A stretch of 64,000 nucleotides of DNA. Source: JAWSVE01 sp050633885. Its GTDB lineage: Bacteria; Pseudomonadota; Gammaproteobacteria; Pseudomonadales; Cellvibrionaceae. Below are positions 62,868-64,000 of the stretch, piece by piece (positions within the stretch are counted from its first letter, which is position 1; the number at the start of each line of letters is the position of its first letter). A program made the translations under genes and the position numbers. The notes under the pieces were generated by a model. That model was given only the letters and a program-made list of their open reading frames with translations. It was not told the DNA's origin and made no database searches. The stretch covers positions 248,001 to 312,000 of the forward strand of contig JBOEHK010000005.1 in NCBI GenBank assembly GCA_050633885.1, in the 5' to 3' direction.

Positions 62868-62915
62868 AGCGCCTCAATTAGCTCGAGTTACATGGGTAAC
62901 TCAGTTTTTCTAGTT

Positions 62916-63143
62916 TTAAAATCGCATGAATAAGGGGCCGCGCCTCGGGCGTCGCTCCTTTGTAGCGATCTCTGTTTTGAGTTTTGCGATATACGCATTG
63001 AGTTTGTTGATATCAGATTGCGCATAAGTCGTTGCGCCGTATCCACCCACTGACACGGTCACTTCTAGCTCACCGATCATCAACCGGTGAAGCGCACTTT
63101 CTGCCTCAACTAAACGCTGACGCAATGTGGATAAATCGCTCAT
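62916..63143 (-). CDS. Head-tail joining protein, lambda gpW-like
   Basis: 75 aa: LRQRLVEAESALHRLMIGELEVTVSVGGYGATTYAQSD followed by a helix and a basic end. Lambda gpW has the same helix-hairpin-helix size and location between terminase and portal genes. Confidence 0.88.
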   Translation of the reverse strand: MSDLSTLRQRLVEAESALHRLMIGELEVTVSVGGYGATTYAQSDINKLNAYIAKLKTEIATKERRPRRGPLFMRF

Positions 63144-63164
63144 GGTTTTATTTTCCTACCCTCG

Positions 63165-64000
63165 TTAAAGATAAGGGTCATCTGCCACAACAGAGGCTCG
63201 TTGACGAAACGAGTTACTGGTTTTTGGTTTCATCGGCTGAACAGTTTCACTATCAACTGCTAGGCTTTGCTTTATTTCACCCAGTGCATTTTCAAAACGT
63301 TTCCACTGCACCTCTTTGAATCTGTCCACCCCATATATGCTCGCTGCAGCGCGTGCATAAACTCGGCAGTCCAATGCTTCGTTATTTCGAGCCGGATCTT
63401 TTTCCCAGGTCGCTTTTGGAAACCCTTTGTGCATTCGAATGATGCGGCGCTCAGCGGTCAGTTGTTTAAAGTACTCCTCGCCATACTGGGGAAAGTGGCA
63501 AGTACCCGGTGCGAAGCTTTCACCTGTAGCAAGCTCTTCATCAGTAAGTCGCGGTAGCTTCAACCAGCGATAAAGCTCTACTTTTGCAACCGGACCACTT
63601 ACATTCCAAACTCTCAATCCGCGACGTTTGCCACCGGTATCGGCTTTTGACACATTAAGAATGAGCGCGGTTTCAGTATCACGCCCCTTAATGGCGACAA
63701 CGGTTCTCGGCTGTGATGCTCTCGCACCAGCGCCACCCCATACTGCCTGAGGATACTGACGCACCCAGCCATACACATCTTGTGTGGCATAACCTGAATC
63801 GACACACATAACTCGTATCGGTAAGGTCGAACCCAGTGCGTGCGGCCAGTCTTTTGAAAGAACCTTATCCAGTTTTTTCCAGACTTCAGGTTGTGCGGTA
63901 TCACCGTCCAACACCAAATAGTCAACTGACCAAGATTCTTTATTGCGCCCCCATGCAACAATCTCGCATTCCAATCTATCCCTCTGAACATCGACTCCGG
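63165..64000 (-). CDS. Terminase large subunit GpA, N-terminus beyond the window
   Basis: The frame is open to the window end; the visible part begins GVDVQRDRLECEIVAWGRN, a conserved internal segment of GpA (lambda-type) terminases, so the annotated-looking TTG at 63974 is not the true start. The nuclease domain includes IRVMCVDSGYATQDVYGWVRQ and FPKATWEKDPARNNEALDCRVYARAA. The ATPase domain with Walker motifs must lie beyond base 64000. It packages DNA into the prohead. Confidence 0.93.
   Translation of the reverse strand, partial: GVDVQRDRLECEIVAWGRNKESWSVDYLVLDGDTAQPEVWKKLDKVLSKDWPHALGSTLPIRVMCVDSGYATQDVYGWVRQYPQAVWGGAGARASQPRTVVAIKGRDTETALILNVSKADTGGKRRGLRVWNVSGPVAKVELYRWLKLPRLTDEELATGESFAPGTCHFPQYGEEYFKQLTAERRIIRMHKGFPKATWEKDPARNNEALDCRVYARAAASIYGVDRFKEVQWKRFENALGEIKQSLAVDSETVQPMKPKTSNSFRQRASVVADDPYL

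Noticed and set aside
1..64000. CRISPR arrays, rRNA, ordinary tRNA genes and insertion sequences
   Set aside because: No regularly spaced repeats, no tRNA cloverleaf other than the tmRNA acceptor, and no transposase were seen on either strand.

Overview
This window is a gammaproteobacterial chromosome segment. The housekeeping order is ratA-rnfH / bamE-fur-recN / grpE-dnaK-dnaJ-(DUF502)-dapB // carA-carB-greA / yhbY / rlmE-ftsH-folP-glmM-tpiA, which is close to the Pseudomonas-type arrangement as I know it. Fur has the Pseudomonas-like CVDT motif instead of the enteric CLDC, and the tmRNA tag reads ANDDNYALAA. Base composition is moderate, with AT-rich stretches. I cannot name the species.

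Region 1 (1-12445) holds core genes, mostly on the minus strand: triosephosphate isomerase (cut by the window edge), phosphoglucosamine mutase, dihydropteroate synthase, FtsH, RlmE, a plus-strand YhbY-type RNA-binding protein with a GST, GreA and both carbamoyl-phosphate synthase subunits.

Region 2 (12446-20900) sits between carA and dapB, which are neighbours in many relatives, so it looks like an insertion. It carries a chemoreceptor, UDP-glucose dehydrogenase and an AT-rich block of unrecognised minus-strand genes. That block includes a 51-aa coupled gene missed by ordinary ORF calling and a C-terminal glycosyltransferase fragment, and it is bracketed by a 36-nt imperfect direct repeat. 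A plus-strand trio follows, which may be a membrane-active toxin with its immunity protein.

Region 3 (20901-33590) is core again: dapB, the heat-shock operon with a textbook sigma-32 promoter, divergent recN with a LexA-like box, fur, bamE, rnfH, ratA, a sodium-dependent transporter, smpB and gap.

Region 4 (33853-43869) starts with ssrA (tmRNA). Downstream of it lies a minus-strand defence operon. It runs from an excisionase-type HTH gene through a complete type I restriction-modification system (hsdR-hsdM-hsdS) into a two-gene module, a PD-(D/E)xK nuclease-like protein and a large DEAH helicase. That pair resembles the Hachiman (HamA/HamB) antiphage system. From hsdM onward the genes are coupled with overlaps or gaps of at most one base.

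Region 5 (43987-64000, continuing beyond the window) is the late region of a prophage, essentially all on the minus strand. The head module is lambda-like: GpA-type terminase, gpW-like joiner, portal, S49 protease with a nested scaffold, decoration protein and E-type capsid. The contractile tail is P2-like: V, W, J, I, fibre, sheath, tube, E/E' with a -1 frameshift site, tape measure, U, X and D. A holin and lysozyme follow. Accessory genes include two tandem 2OG-oxygenase-fold proteins (one with degenerate catalytic residues) and an oppositely oriented 82-aa gene with an internal duplication. The defence operon lies between the phage lysis genes and the tmRNA, so it may be prophage cargo. No integrase or second attachment site is visible here.
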